NCBI RefSeq assembly: GCF_040954835.1
Contig: NC_090704.1
Coordinates: forward strand, 14,844,001-14,908,000
Length of the DNA stretch: 64,000 bases
Source: Lepisosteus oculatus
Taxonomy: Eukaryota; Chordata; Actinopteri; Semionotiformes; Lepisosteidae
Direction of reading: 5' to 3'
A model generated the notes under the pieces. The model was not told the origin of the DNA, ran no database searches, and was given only the letters and a program-made list of their open reading frames with translations. Position numbers and translations under genes: made by a program. Within the stretch, counting starts at the first letter, position 1; each line of letters starts with the position of its first letter. Shown here piece by piece: positions 43,572 to 56,762 of this stretch.

Positions 43572-44681
43572 CTAGTCCTCCTTCAGTGCGTAGAGCACAT
43601 CGTCCTGACTGACATTGAGCCGCACACGGAGCAGCAGATCGCAGCGGCTGGGCTCCAGCAGGAGCAGGCGGCAGGCCCCCAGCCGCAGACAGGCAGCCAG
43701 GCCCTCCGACAGGCTGACCGGCTGCAGTCCCTCCACTCGGCACAGGGCCCGGTGCTGCTGGAACACCTGGAGAGAGGGGCACGCCACAGGGTCAGAGGCC
43801 TTGAGACTGGTGCAAAACAGCACAGGGGAAAACAACGCCACTCTTCTGAAGGGATTTATCTAGCACATTCTTTTACAACATGCGTTTCCCCTTTCTGGTC
43901 TTATCATATCATACTGATGAAAAGCCTGTCCAGAAGCTTATTTTGTTTCATCCATTTGACTTGGGAATCAACTTGTTGCAATTTGGCAACTTTTGTGTCT
44001 TTTTTATATTGCCACAGAGACCAGTTTCAGGTGCTGAATATCAGCTGGTAGTGTACTACATCCTGATGCTGAATGAGTTTTCATGAAGACTCCAACCTGC
44101 TGCATTTCAGTGAAACAGCCTGTTGCCTCCAGACCACTGTTCTGATCTTGTGTTTGGTGGGAAAAAAACAACTTCTATGTCATTCCTCCTGATTTAGCTA
44201 CCACAGGCTATCTTCTGAAGATGGAAAACAAATTTAAACCTGGGATGACTTTTAGATATTTTTATAGCTGTAACTAGGTTTGCTGACATGATGTTGATAA
44301 CCTTTAACCTTAGATCATCAGACTAATTTTAAGCTTTCTGCAACTGATATTAATCAGGTAACTAACAAAACATTAAAAGATTAAATTGACATTTCCTATA
44401 TTTTCAATATGGTTACAACATCATTACAGAATAAGAAGAAATACGAACATTGGGTATTTAAAAAAATACAGAATTATTTTTTAGTTATGCTACTGATATA
44501 TTTAACTTATTGTTAGATATATATAGATATTAGATGAAGTTATATTTCGATTAATTAGGTGAAGTTGTATATGGATTGATTAATATCTAAAACCTGCTGG
44601 AAAGTGGCTTCCTCCAGTCCCAGCCTCCGGAACTCTGCGATCACTGCCCGCAGAAAGAGCTGCTCCTGCAAAGATGCACAC
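43572..44681 (-). other. orc1: orc1 coding exons 16-17: winged-helix C terminus
   Basis: Residues about 800-894: [20 protein letters not shown], then [20 protein letters not shown] and [20 protein letters not shown], ending LYALKED and TAG. This is the DNA-facing winged helix of Orc1. The last exon is more GC-rich than its surroundings. Confidence 0.95.
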
Positions 44682-47600
44682 CTGCCGGACACAACAAGCA
44701 GGTCAGGCAGGGAAAAGCTTCTCCCGAAGGAATCGACCAAGAAGTGTATTCGACTGTTCAACTATTTATTGCAGGGTTAGAAATAAATATCCAAAATATC
44801 AAAAAATAATATACAGGTCAATCTCAATTTTTGTGGCTGATGCATTAATGATAAATGCTGCATCAATCAGACACGTATAAACAAAGAACTAATTCTCCAT
44901 AAGAATGCATGTTAATAGGGTTGTGGGGGAGGTGTGTTCCAAGAACAACCCCATCTTGAAGCCTGAACACACAAATAAAAACAATTGGGCACATTTCTGC
45001 TTGTAAAATGGCTCTATGGTTGAACTAAAAGTTATTTTTTAAACTAGGTTTGTTAATGTTTAGCAACGTTTTGTTAAAGATGCTCTTTGCAGCTGGGACA
45101 TTCCAAACCAAGAAATTAAATAAATCACTTGGCAAACATACTTGCTTATGGCTTCCAAGGCAACCTTTATCTAGAATACATGGACAGTGTAATGTGTGCC
45201 ATTTTTATTTAAAAATCCCCATCTGTTGTGTTTGACTGATGAAGAAAGTGAGGGGCAACTGCTACCTGTCTGTCTCTTTCAATGAAGGTGAGAATAATGA
45301 ACAAAGAATAATGAAAAAATGCAAAAAAAGTGGACAAAATAATTAACCCAGACCAATCACTGATAGTATGAAATGAAGTGTCCTGAGATGTGTGCAGAGT
45401 CTCGATCAGTCATTCTTACCGTATGGCAGTGATGTAGGGGGATGAGAACATCTCATCCAGAGCCTCCATGACATGGCTCATGCCCACCAGCCCAGAGCTG
45501 CTATTTCGGTTGTTGGAGAACTCGCAGATCTCAGTGGCGCGCCGGCAGATGTCCAGGCAGCGCCGCGCGTCCCCGGACAGAGCAGCTACCTGCAGTCCCA
45601 AATAGCCGAGTTATATAACGGCAGAGTTAGAGCAGAGCCCAATGTAATGTCCTCCCCCAATGGCAGAGTTAGAGCAGAGCCCACTGTACTGTCCTCCCTC
45701 AACAGCAGAGTTAGAGCAGAGCCCACTGTACTGTCCTCCCCCAACGACAGAGTTTGAGCAGAGCCTACTGTCCACCCCTCACAGAAGTATTACTACTTCT
45801 TATTACTAAGAGACGTTTCAGTGTGGCTGAAAGGATAACAGATTTTACCTGTTTTAAAAGTCATTACTTTCTTTCTTTTCAAAAATATAAATGTGATAAA
45901 GGGATATTTTAGCTTCTCGTGTAAGAAAGCAAGAATAGAAGAAAAAGAAAAATAAATCTGAAGTTTTCTTAACAGCGTTTCAGTCATTCATACAGCCTGT
46001 GATCCCTGAAGGCATCTAAAACAATGCCCACCTTTCTAGAAACCAGCTGCAGAGCATCTTCCTCGAAAGCTCGGACCCTGTTAAGACGGGAGGTTATGAT
46101 TTGCTGGAGTTGTTTAAAAGTGTACGGCTGGAAGGACAACCGGGTCAGGCCCTGTGAACGATGACAGACATCATGTCAGACAGGCAAGGGCAAGAATTAA
46201 GCAGCTTGGGCTTTTCTGGTCAAGAAAACGCCAGACACTGATACAAGTACCTTACTTTATGTCATGATTTAATTAATCCTGCAGCAGAAGATCTATTCAT
46301 TAGGGAATGAAATAAATTACATTTGGTTGTATTCATAAAGTATCTATCATCACACATGATCCCACAGTGCTTCATGTATAGAAGAGGATTAATTTAATTT
46401 AAATTGCTTCACCCACTTTAGTGACACAAGGCTGCCATTATGTGCCAGCAGCCCAACTAGCCCCTGAGCAAGGCCCTTAACCCCAACTGCTCCAGGGGCG
46501 CTGTACAATGGCAGACCCTGCGCTCTGACCCCAAGCTTCTCTCCCTGTCTGTGTGTCTGTGTCTCCTTGGAGAAAAGCTGGGGTATGCGAAAAGACGAAT
46601 TCCTAATGCAAGAAATTGTATAGGGCTAATAAAGAAACATTATTATTATTATTAACTATACAGCTGGTCAGGTGGAGGAGCAAAAAAATACTTCATCAAT
46701 TGAAACCAGGGTTAATATCCCTGTATTTATGAACCATATGATGGGATCTGGGTTTAATGACCAAGAAGTCAGGACTTTGGTTTAATGTTTTCCCTGTCAC
46801 CATACTCTGAACACTGCTTTGGAAATTCTGATCAAGAGGGAAGAGTGACAGCTACTGGACCATCAACCCAACTTATATAACCAGCTGTTACTGGTTGTCC
46901 TTAGAGGTCTCCCACCACAGCACTGAGCACACCCTATTTTGCTTAGTTGTCTAAGATTCTGAAACCTGATGAATCAGGGCACAATTTGATAAGACTACTG
47001 TAATTACTTTAACACTCCTTACTTCAGCATGAGTTAAAATTAAGGTAACATCATTTCTTTTCTCACATCCACCCCACCACTGCCCACTGGTGTCCATCCC
47101 ATACCAGTCTGCTGGCCACACGGTTGATCATGATCCTCTCAGGCAGGTCCATGGTATTGGCGATGGCTAAGACCACCAGCTTGGCGTGTCTGCGTGTGGG
47201 CCAATCAAACAGATTGTACATCACGTTCTGCTTCCGGGTCCATAGAAGATCCAGCTGAAGGAGGGGGAGGGGGGAGGAAGGCAAAAGATAGAAGACTTCT
47301 TCATATTGATGCACGAAGAGAACTTACAAAAGTACAATACTTGCATAAAACCTTATATGTTACTTTCAAAAGCTAGAATTTACATGATCACTATGGTATC
47401 TAATTAATAATAGCGGTAGTCCTCCCATAAAAAAAATAAAAATCCTACTTTATCATGCAGTGCACTTAATTTTTCACAAATAAGTTTCATTTTAAGAATT
47501 CCAGGGCTAGTAATTCATTTACTTTGAGTAGCCTGCTTGCGGTGCTGTCAGCAAGAGACATGCCAGTCCTCCCACTTGGTGGAGCTGCTGGGGAGTGTGC

Positions 47601-50600
47601 TAAGTGCCATATGATGAATGGCTCTGCTATCAGAGGAGTATGTCTATGTGTCACCCAAGCAGTATGGAATTCACTGCTGGACAGCCAAGTCTGATGATTC
47701 TAAATTACACCGGTACGTCCCCCAACCCCTTCTTCACCTCATCCACTAAAAGCACAGTCGTCTCTCTCTTGGGTGCAGGTGTACTGAATCGTTTCTCCAG
47801 CAGTGAAGCTGCATGGTCAGCAGTGGCTTTTTGGTCTGTCAGTTTCTGCAAAAGAGAATCAGCATGACAGGTGATGACAAAATCACATCAATCAGAGATC
47901 TGCTTGCAAAGGTGCCAGGAATAAAAATTAAAAATTAGGAATTAAAAATTAGGAAAAGCAAAGCCATTCATCTATAAACTGACAAACTTTGGATCCTTGC
48001 AAATTTAAAGCATACTGTAAAATCAAAAACTCTACTGAGTAGTTGCAGTAAATTATAACAACTAATACGAAGTATTCTTAAATCTTACTAATTTTTGCTT
48101 CACTCTCATACTGTCAGATAACATGCAGTGCAAGTTTCCTAAAAGTTGTCCCCCCACAAAATTGTAAAAAGGATATGGGGTGTACTCAGAACGCAAGAAA
48201 ACTGGATTTCATCCGGAAAGCAAAAACCTCACAAAACATGAGAATGCAAAAAAAACTCCCATAAAAATCACGCAAGTATCTTTGGGTGCCCCCCTTCGTT
48301 ATCTTGCCATGGCTTACTGGGTGGGTGCTTGTGTTTGTGACTCACTGTGCTGTGGAGTGGTTGAGCTGAAAGTTTTTCTTTAACGTTTCTCAAGCCATTT
48401 CACCTGTAGAATCTGTACATATGCCTGGTGGGGGTCTGTCATTTTCATGCCATTTATTTCAATGAAGTTGAAAGGAGGGATCTCGTCCTGATCGGCAGCG
48501 TGCAGCAGACAACGCATCACCTCATGGACAGTGGCGGTTTTTCCTGTGCCTGGGACTCCGGAGATGTACATGCACCTGTGAAACCAATTACAGAGCCGTT
48601 CGAATCAGACTAGACTTAAGATAAGGCAAAACATGTACCTGAAACAAATGCTTCTAAGCAGGAGCAATGAAAACTCTCTTACTTGAACCATTTCCTTAAT
48701 CACATTAGACCACAAAATTTAACTAAATAATAACAATTCCTTATACTTATTTAGTGCTTTTCTAGACACTCCACTCAAAGCACTTTACAGGTAATGGAGA
48801 CTCCCCTCCACCACCACCAGTGTGCAGCCCCCACCTGGGTGATGCAACAGCAGCCATAGTGCACCAGTACACTCACCACACACCAGCTATCAGTAGGGAG
48901 GAGAACAAAGTGCTGAAGCCAATTTATAGATGGGGAATATTAGAAGACCATGATTGGTAAAGGTCAATGTGAAATTTGGCCAGGATGCCAGGGCAACAGC
49001 CCTACTCTTCTCGAGAAGCGCCCCGGGATTTTTAATGACCTCGGTTTTACGACTCATCCAAAGGACAGCCTCTTTTTACAGTCCCCGTCACTATACTGGG
49101 GCATTAGGACCCACACAGACCACACTGGCCCAACTAAAACGTCTTCCAGCAGCAACCTTAGTTTTTCCCAGGAGGTCTTCCATCCAGGTACTGACCAGGC
49201 TCACACCTGCTTAGCTTCAGTGGGTTGCCAGTTGTGAGCTACAGGGTGATATGGCTGCTGGCAAAAATTTGTCAAGTTCCTCCACTGGCACAACACTTTT
49301 TACCTAGTTTTAGGAAATCCTCACCCAACTTGAATAAGAACTATCACCAGAATCTTGTACAATTACAAGTTAACAGACCGTATAAAACCCAGAGCTAAGA
49401 ACACTGCATATATATATATAGTTTTGCCCAGAGGACTTACTCATTTAGCAAAGACTACTAACATAATCCTTAAACTCTGACAGAAGACCTCTACAATTTA
49501 AAGATGGACAAGCTCTGTAGGCCACTATTATAGGACATCTCAGTTAAAACAAGCTGAGTGTTCAGGTCGTCTTGTAACCTACCCTCCAGTGCCATCAATG
49601 ACCTTGCTCTCCACAAAACTGTAGATGTCCTGGAACTCCTGCTCTCGGCAGGGCAGAGACTCAGGGACAGAGGACACATGCAACCTATAATCACATGGAG
49701 ACACGACAGAACAAGAGAGTGCAAGCTTGTGAGTACTAATAGCATGGTAGCATTATTACATCTTAATTAACTGATACCTGAAAAAAATAACAGGCCCAAT
49801 AAAGGTCTTAAGCATAAAGTGAGAGTCCAGAACTCCTTGTTTTGATGACAGTCGCTCTCCTGAAGATGACCGCTCACCTTGCTCTCGCTTCCTCCAGTAT
49901 GTTCCCAGGCTTCTTGGCAGGCAGGGACCTGCTGGGAATGCTGGGAGTAGCATTGTGTGGTGTTCGAGGAGTACTGGGGGCGATCTGCAAGAGGCAAGAA
50001 GAGCATACAAACACGTCGTTTCACCTGCACTGTCTTCTGGCAATTCTTGTTTCAGATCTTAATTACATCAGCTACACCATTATACACTCAGCCAGATGCA
50101 GCTCAAGTTGTCAGTCCTTTTTACAGTGGGTGGGCTTAAAGGTCCTCTGGACTCAACTTACAGTACACACAGAATGTCTTCGGTTTCATACAGTGTCAGA
50201 TAACTGACAGATAAAAGGAATCCAAGAATGGGAGAAAATTAAACCAGAAGAATTAAACCAGTCTCCCACTGTCCATGCAAGTTACCAAAGGCAGAGCAAT
50301 ACACACCTTTTTACTGGGTGTCTTTCGGGGAGTTCTGGACGGAGTGCTGGCTTTGCGTCTGGCTCTGGGGGTGCAGGCCCCTGCAGCACGTCTGCTCTTC
50401 TTCTCCGCAATGCTGTCACCTTCACTGTCCGCTTCCGCCTCTTCTTCACTGCTGCTTTCCAGATCCTTCTTAGATGGAATGAACCCCTCATCTTCATCAT
50501 CGTCGACATCTGAATGTGCATCCTGAACCCCATTCAATAGGTTTCTGTAAAGGCACAGGCATACAGGTGAGGTGCTAGCCCAGAACCCAAATGTACAGGC

Positions 50601-53600
50601 TACATTTCATCCCTGTTAGGCACATCATTGTGTAAGAAGAGACATTTGCCAAATTATCAAAATGAAAAACATGACGATCAAGAATTAACCTTGAAAATGA
50701 GTGTATAGACCTGATCGATATAAAAACAACTAAAAAAATGAATAAAATTCCATTCATTTCCAAGAGACAGCCATGACTTTTCAGCCAGTCATGCCCTTGG
50801 TTCACAGAAACTATCACTCTGCATGATGTCATGGTCAGCCATATTTATAATTCTTTCTCCATAGATGGCATGCTCCTCTGGGACATTTTTATGTGAAATA
50901 ATTGGCTTTAGCGCATGCATTAATACAAGCTCCACAAATGGCCGTTGGTTCTGTTGAGAAATGTTCCAAAGAGATGCTAGGATCCAAAACAACCCTGATG
51001 GGTCAAAGATCTTAACATGCTAGATCTGTGCTTTGACAACATGATCTGCCTGAGCAGCCTGGTACTTACAACTGCTTTCTGATGCGCGAGGACACTAACA
51101 TTGCAGACTTTCTCTTGGACCGGGGTGTCATGGCTGTCTGTTCTGTGTCTACATTGTTGTCTTTTGCTTCTTCCCTGGAGAACCAAAGACAATATAAGTG
51201 AGAGCAAAGTCCCAGTACCTGAGCTAGACTTGCCCATTTTCCCCACAAGGCCATAGTAGAGTAACACAACTGATGCTCACACAGCAGCCAAACCTTACTA
51301 TCTTCCTTCACAGCAGGTCTATCAGAGCAATAGAATACAAGCCTGATGCAAAGAGCTTCAGAGTTCAGATCATTGATCGAACATCCATTTGCCACTGTGA
51401 AGGACACTCTGCTTCCACTAAAACCTTCAAGTGGAAATAAGAAAATACAGCACAGGAACTGAATAAGACTTGTGTTATACAGCAATTCAATTAATTTTGT
51501 CTCTCAGCAGAGGAAGGCTCGTGAAGCAGAGGGGTGCTACATAATGCAGTTTTATTCATAGGCATTTCAATGTTAAGGCACACAAAATAATTTTGAAATG
51601 TCCAGTCCCTGGTATAACAGAAATTGCACAGTACGTACAATACTAGAATTTAAAGACCCAACAGTCCAGTTCGTACCTAGTATTACTGAATTATCACCCT
51701 TTCACCAGATTTTGCGTAGCTCACCATGTAGCAAGAAGGAAAACAAACAATGAATATTACACTCCAAGAGATTTAGAATCTTTATTTCATTTATCCCTGG
51801 TAAAGATGCACAGAGATTATGGAGATTACTACAGTCATTCAACTGATTCACAAATCATTGTTCTCTGGCACCCATACTGTTGTGTCTGGAGGTATTTCAA
51901 AAGAAGAAATACTTACTTTTTCTGCGGTCTCACAGCACTTTTCCTGGGTGTGTCCTCTTTCTTGCAGGGGGTTTTGGAACACCTTGTCGAGACCCTCACT
52001 TTGTCCACTTCCCCATCCAGAGGAGAAACTCCAGAAGTGTCCCTGTAACAGCCCAGTGACAACTCTCACTGGCCCATCATCATCATCATTCAGTTTCCAT
52101 AATACATACTGAAGTCTTCCTATAAAAATATTTCTACCTCTGACAAGGTTTAGGTTTAATTCCATGCTTAAAATTAGAAATAAATTAAAAACATTTAACT
52201 TTGAAGCCTTCGGGAGGAGTGGTGGCTCTGTGGCTAAGGATCCGTGACTATGCCTGGAAGGTTGTCGGTTTGTATCTCAAGGCCGGCAGAGGAATCCTAC
52301 ACCATTTGGCCCTTGAGCAAGGCCCTTAACCCCAACTGCTCCAGGTGCGCCTATAAATGGCTGACCCTGCGCTCTGACCCCAAGCTTCTCTCCCTGTCTG
52401 TGTGTCTCATGGAGAGCAAGTTGGGGTATGTGAAAAAGACAAATTCTTAATACAAGAAATTGTATATGGCCAATAAAGTGATCTTATCTTATCTTCTTCA
52501 CTTTTAATTTTGCAAGATGTATGCTGTAAGTGAGCAACACTCTCAGCTCTTCACACAAAAGGGCCAGTATTGACTAGGCCCATCGTGGATCTACTGACAA
52601 GAAAGTGTACAGCAGAAATACATACTTTACTGACTCCTGGTTCCGATCGGGACGGGTGCTGCCGGCAGGGTCCTGAGCGCCCTGCAGGGGACAGATGCGA
52701 ACAGCGGGGGAGGTGATGGCGACTGATCTGATGGGGGAAAGGCGGACAGTGATGCCGAGGGGCCGTGGGGGAGTGGCAAGAACCTTGCTTGTCAGCTCGC
52801 TCTTCTGGTTCTCAATCTCTGTGTGAAGCAGCTCCTCCAGCACATCATCCCTGGTGAGCCGAGCCCCCGCGGACTTCCCTGGGCCTACCAGAAGACACCA
52901 GAGAGCTAAACAGTGCGAACAATACTTTGGTGAAATAGCTAAATGATATCCTGGGATTGATTAAGTACTCAATACCAAATGAGTTAGATGGGCAGAGATG
53001 TTAGTAACATTCCTTACGATCTAACACTTATTTACTTGAGGAATGTCCACTGAAATGAGTAAAACAAACGAAAACAAACATTTAAGTTCATTAAAATTTT
53101 TTGGAATCTCTTTTCCATTCTGAAATGTGAAATGAGAAATGTTGGAAGCACACCCACAGTTCTTAACTGTGTTTTTATACCTTGTTTGCTGGGGAAGTAC
53201 TGACCTACAGCTTGTCCCCTCCCCAGTAAAAAACACTTATTTTGAAAAACCTTGTTTTCCCCCCTGCTGCAGGGGGATGGGCATTGCCTCTGCGTACTAT
53301 TATTAGGAACTTGTATTTTCAGATTTGTAATCCATTTGTAATGTAAAAGACCATGACCGCTGATGTCGGAGAAGCCGATAATAATAATAACGCCAGCAGC
53401 TATAGTATATCACCCTGCAAGTCCCTATTGGCAGCCCAATGATGCTAAGCAGGTGTAAGCCTGGTCAGCATGTGGATGGAAAACTCCTGGGAAAACTAAG
53501 GCTGCTGCCGGTAGAGGTGTTAGTGGGGCCAGTAGGGGGCGCTCACCATGTGGTCTGTGTAGGCCCTAATACCCCAGTACAGTGATGGGGACACTATACT

Positions 53601-56600
53601 TTAAAAAGGCACCGTCCTTCAGATGAGAAAAATAGTAAAATAGTCCTGTCTATGGTCATTAAAAATCCCAGGGCGATTCTCAAAAAGAGTAGGGGTGTTA
53701 CCCCAGCGTCCTGGCCAAATTTCCCATTGGCCCTTACCAATCATGCCCTCCTAATAATCCCCATTTATGAACTAGCTTCATTACTCTTTTCTCCTTTCCA
53801 CTGATAGCTGATGTGTGGGGAGCATTCTGGCACACTATAGCTGCCGTTGCATCATCCAGGGGGAGCTACACATTGGTGGTGGTGGAGGGGAGTCCCCATT
53901 ACCTGTAAAGCACTTTGAGTGGAGTGTCCAGAAAAGCGCTATATAAGTGTAACAAATTAATAATAATATTATTATGGCAAATGACCACGCGAACCACAAT
54001 TTCAAGCAAGCACTTACTGCTGAGCTGCAGCTTCTTCCGGACGCCTGGGGTGGAAGAACACTTGGCCTGCCGTCGGGCACTCAGGCCTTTTGACTGGGAG
54101 TACTTGGAGGAGGAGTGGTGGGACTCAGCCTGGCTTGAGGCTGGCACCCCCACACTCACCGCCCCAGCCAAGGCCCTCTTCATCACAGCAACGTCGGGGG
54201 TGGGCAGGCTGCCTCTGGGAGCAGGGGCCAGAGAAGCCCCACTGCCCTGTCCCACCTGCTCAGCTGTGACCGCTCTGAAGGCCTTCCCGTTCCAGGACAG
54301 CTTGACGTAGAGGGTGCCGTTGCTCTGCTCCACTGGGAAGGGGGCTTGTGGCTCCACATGTCTCACCTGGAGAACACAGAGTGCCTTCAGACTCGTCTCT
54401 CCTTAAGAAATCACCTTCAGAAAGGAATGCGGATCTCCCCCAAGCTTTGCCATGTCATAAGCCAATGCCACCCTTATTAGCAACAACATTTCACTGACTA
54501 TTTAATTAAGGTTCTAAAAAGCATTTTAAATGAATTATTTTTCACATTGTAAATAAAATCCAAGTAGCAAGATGTTTTGCCCATGTTCTGATCACAAACA
54601 GAAATGTTTCATGAGATCAATTTTTAAAGTCTGAGGAAATATCCCAGATCACCTTCAACATACATGTGTGTCTGTGATTTTACTCACCTCCACAGCACCA
54701 AGAATAGTCTCCACATCTATTTCACAGTCACAGTTAGTCACGTCATACAGGAAGATCTCCTGAGGGTGGGGCGCCCTGCCCAACATCTTCCTCTTGTTAG
54801 AGGGCACCTCCGAGAATCGGGCAAACCACTGCACCTCTGCTCGCTTATTCTCTCTTTCCCTAGGACCTAAAGATGAGAGAACCATGCCATTACTTTTAAC
54901 CTCATAAGTGTCTCAAGGAAAAAGAAGGGCTAAAGAAACACAATTTGCTACAACCTCACCACCTCCATGAATTTAAGCGATCTTTAAATTCTTTCAAAAT
55001 ACTTTCATGGTACACATGCTCTATATCAGACTGGAGAAGAAATGCCTGCCAGTGACTCACCACTGCCGTAGAGTTTGAGTAGTTTTGCAATAAAGGGATT
55101 GTCATCATCATCGCCTTCGATCAAGATGTACTGGCCGAGCTTTATAGAACTGGCTTCTGAAGTGCCTTCTGCATACATGAAAAACCCACTTGAAAAACAG
55201 AACAAATTTCGTTCAATTTAGTTTCAGAACCAATATTAAGTTTTATGTGTTAACTTAATTGAATTAACTTACTTAGCACTTTTTCTCTATGTATCTGCAA
55301 CTAAAGTGTCTTTGTGGACTTCATGTCCTCCCTGAGACCTGACATTCAATTACAATTTGTGGCTTCAAAACCCTCATGGTTAGGTGCCATGATGGACTCT
55401 TCCTATGACGGACAGCACAGACAGTATGTGAAGGTAGAATGTTTAGTTTACAGCAAACAAAACATATATAACATTCCACGTAAGCCCCAATATTTTACTG
55501 CATCCCAAGTTATCATTCTTGACTGTATAAACAGAGAAAAGAGTTAAAACCTTAGGTTATGGACTTGATCCAGAAGTCACACCAATGTGATACACAATAT
55601 AGTTACATCCTTTGATCTATGATATACACAAAACCTACTGTTACTGCACTTCAATAAATGTAAATAACATTGTTCTTAAATTGTTATTCTCAGTATTGTA
55701 TAAATTCTCTTTAACCATTTACCCTACCACTTTAAAACTACAGGTTAGTTTGCTACCTTGCTATATGCCACTCAGTCACACTCATAAGGTGTACCGCAGG
55801 ACTCTGTCCTAGAACCCCTACTCTAGACCTGTTCCTTGAGTCACTTCCACATATACTTTTTACCTCTCGTTTTGTCATCAGATTTCTCCCTCTGGCATGC
55901 TCCTGTGATGACTTCAAGAGTGGTATGCAGAATCACCCGCTTCCTTACCAACTATTCCACACAATTCCAAATGATCAGACTATTGTAACTCCCTCTTTTG
56001 CCGACTTCCCTGTTAATACTACCCGTTCACTCCAACTCATCATGAATTCTCTTGTTCACCTTTGCTCTTCACTTGCTACTCCATTACCTGTACCCCTCCA
56101 CTGCATCCCTGTTACTGCGATTCAAGACCCTACTTCCCTCCCACCACTCTGCTCCTGCCAAACCTGACTCCTGTATCTCTCCCTTCAACCTCCTCAGCAG
56201 TGCAATGAACTGCCAACAGAAATCCAAACAGCTCAGTCCCTGACCACCTTTTGGCACCTGCTCAAGACTCACCCGTTCAGAAAGGAGATGTGTCTTCTCA
56301 GTACTCAGCTACATACCTCAGAAGCTCAATCAGCCTGCCCTAAAAGCCTTTTGTTTTCAATTTGACACTGGAATTCTCCTACTCAACTGAAACATGGAAC
56401 TCACAGCATTATTGATCCGTACTAGCACTACCTAGATAGGCATGTTGTTGTTATGGGATTTTACTGCCTCACTTGCAAGTGCAGGTTCTGAGATGCAAAA
56501 AGCAAAATAGGCAAAATGGACACTTCTAACATGTAACCTTTCTTATGTGTCCTTGTACTAAACGATGGGATGAATGCAGTGTAAAAACACAACTTATTGA

Positions 56601-56762
56601 TAATGGTTTTTAGTAGAAACAAGCTATCTGATTGCTAAGGAAGCCGAAGTCTTGAACTACTCACTCGTAATAGAAAAACTGCAGTTTCCTGTCAATGAGC
56701 GTAGGTTTTCCATTCCAAGTGTACACTCGCCTTTTCCTCTGCCTGGTTAGGTACCGGCTCAT
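43572..56762 (-). CDS. orc1: Origin recognition complex subunit 1
   Basis: Largest ORC subunit; with ORC2-6 it binds origins and loads MCM helicase in G1, in the nucleus. Coding exons in transcript order: 56762-56665, 55188-55061, 54866-54688, 54366-54018, 52884-52635, 52042-51917, 51174-51070, 50544-50307, 49984-49878, 49684-49583, 48575-48404, 47845-47738, 47254-47105, 46151-46032, 45589-45420, 44681-44594, 43766-43572. They total 2685 bases, an exact 894 codons plus stop, against 861 residues in human ORC1. The order is BAH domain, long disordered linker, AAA+ ATPase and winged helix. The start ATG gives [16 protein letters not shown], in line with the mammalian start. The 5' UTR continues at least to the acceptor at 56773-56774; a non-coding first exon nearer 57.2-57.5 kb is expected. 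The least certain junction is the donor at 52635 (gtcagt). Confidence 0.96.
45621..45785 (+). repeat. 42-bp minisatellite in an orc1 intron
   Basis: Nearly four units starting at 45621, 45663, 45705 and 45747; each unit begins with a GCAGAGTTAGAGCAGAGCCC-like sequence and ends with GTCCTCCC-type sequence. On the minus strand it ends about 30 bases before the splice acceptor at 45590-45595. Since 42 is a multiple of three, it creates a spurious open frame with a 14-residue repeat. Confidence 0.9.
46425..46655 (+). repeat. tRNA-type SINE, 3' part
   Basis: Shares CCTGAGCAAGGCCCTTAACC, CCAACTGCTCCAGG and CTTCTCTCCCTGTCTGTGTG with 52205-52500, and ends in TAATAAAGAAACATTATTAT. It lacks the tRNA-like head. 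In an orc1 intron, opposite to the gene. Confidence 0.8.
48729..49262 (-). repeat. 5S-rRNA-derived SINE, reverse copy
   Basis: In the orc1 intron between 48575 and 49583. Starts at its tail (AACAATTCCTTATACTTATT) and ends with the 5S-like head (GGCTCACACCTGCTTAGCTT, GGGTGATATGGC). It has the same orientation as orc1 transcription. Confidence 0.9.
49878..52884 (-). other. orc1: orc1 coding exons 5-9: disordered regulatory linker
   Basis: Residues about 252-526, low complexity and poorly conserved. Noted segments are [37 protein letters not shown], the acidic run [20 protein letters not shown] with [13 protein letters not shown], and basic SP/TP repeats [17 protein letters not shown] and [20 protein letters not shown]. 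Several SP/TP sites followed by basic residues fit cyclin-dependent kinase control and DNA/nuclear localisation known for this part of metazoan ORC1. Exon boundaries rest on phase and splice signals more than on protein similarity. Confidence 0.8.
52205..52500 (+). repeat. Full-length tRNA-type SINE
   Basis: The head has tRNA-like A and B box sequence (GTGGCTCTGTGGCTAAGGAT, then GGTTGTCGGTTTGTATCTC), the body shares GAGCAAGGCCCTTAACCCCA with 46425-46655, and the 3' end is (ATCTT)n. In an orc1 intron, opposite to the gene. Confidence 0.8.
53400..53985 (+). repeat. 5S-rRNA-derived SINE
   Basis: In the orc1 intron between 52884 and 54018, antisense to the gene, ending only about 35 bases from the donor of the 54018-54366 exon. 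Head: ATGATGCTAAGCAGGTGTAA; tail: AAGCACTTTGAGTGGAGTGT and ATATAAGTGTAACAAATTAA. Confidence 0.9.
54018..56762 (-). other. orc1: orc1 coding exons 1-4: BAH domain
   Basis: Residues about 1-251. The BAH domain spans roughly 40-160: [20 protein letters not shown], then [46 protein letters not shown] and the block [13 protein letters not shown]. In vertebrate ORC1 this domain binds histone H4 dimethylated at lysine 20. The second exon is entered through an AAG acceptor (55189-55191), the choice that keeps the frame and aligns with the mammalian protein. After the BAH domain the sequence becomes Ser/Lys/Pro-rich and variable. Confidence 0.92.
55785..56300 (+). mobile_element. L2/CR1-type LINE fragment
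   Basis: In the first coding intron of orc1, antisense to it. Plus-strand frames give a decayed GVPQGSVLGPLL reverse-transcriptase motif (about 55788-55825) and later DYCNSLF (about 55978-55998) with a C-terminal part full of stops and shifts. It is an old fragment. Confidence 0.65.

Larger units (their letters stand above)
45420..49684 (-). other. orc1: orc1 coding exons 10-15: AAA+ ATPase core
   Basis: Residues about 527-800. The motifs are [20 protein letters not shown] before the core, Walker A GVPGTGKT (exon at 48404-48575), [15 protein letters not shown], Walker B TTVLLVDE joined across an intron to LDLLWTRKQ (47738-47845 to 47105-47254), sensor 1 [17 protein letters not shown], the arginine-containing [19 protein letters not shown] and [20 protein letters not shown]. 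Walker A, Walker B and sensor residues are all intact, consistent with an ATP-binding Orc1. Confidence 0.95.

Noticed and set aside
45473-45757. Plus-strand open frame with a 14-residue repeat ([11 protein letters not shown])
   Set aside because: It is produced by the 42-bp minisatellite and the antisense of an orc1 exon; the period is a multiple of three, so the frame stays open by chance.
54000-54310. Plus-strand open frame opposite orc1 exon 4
   Set aside because: Antisense shadow; the minus-strand frame has the BAH-domain end [13 protein letters not shown] and correct splice sites.
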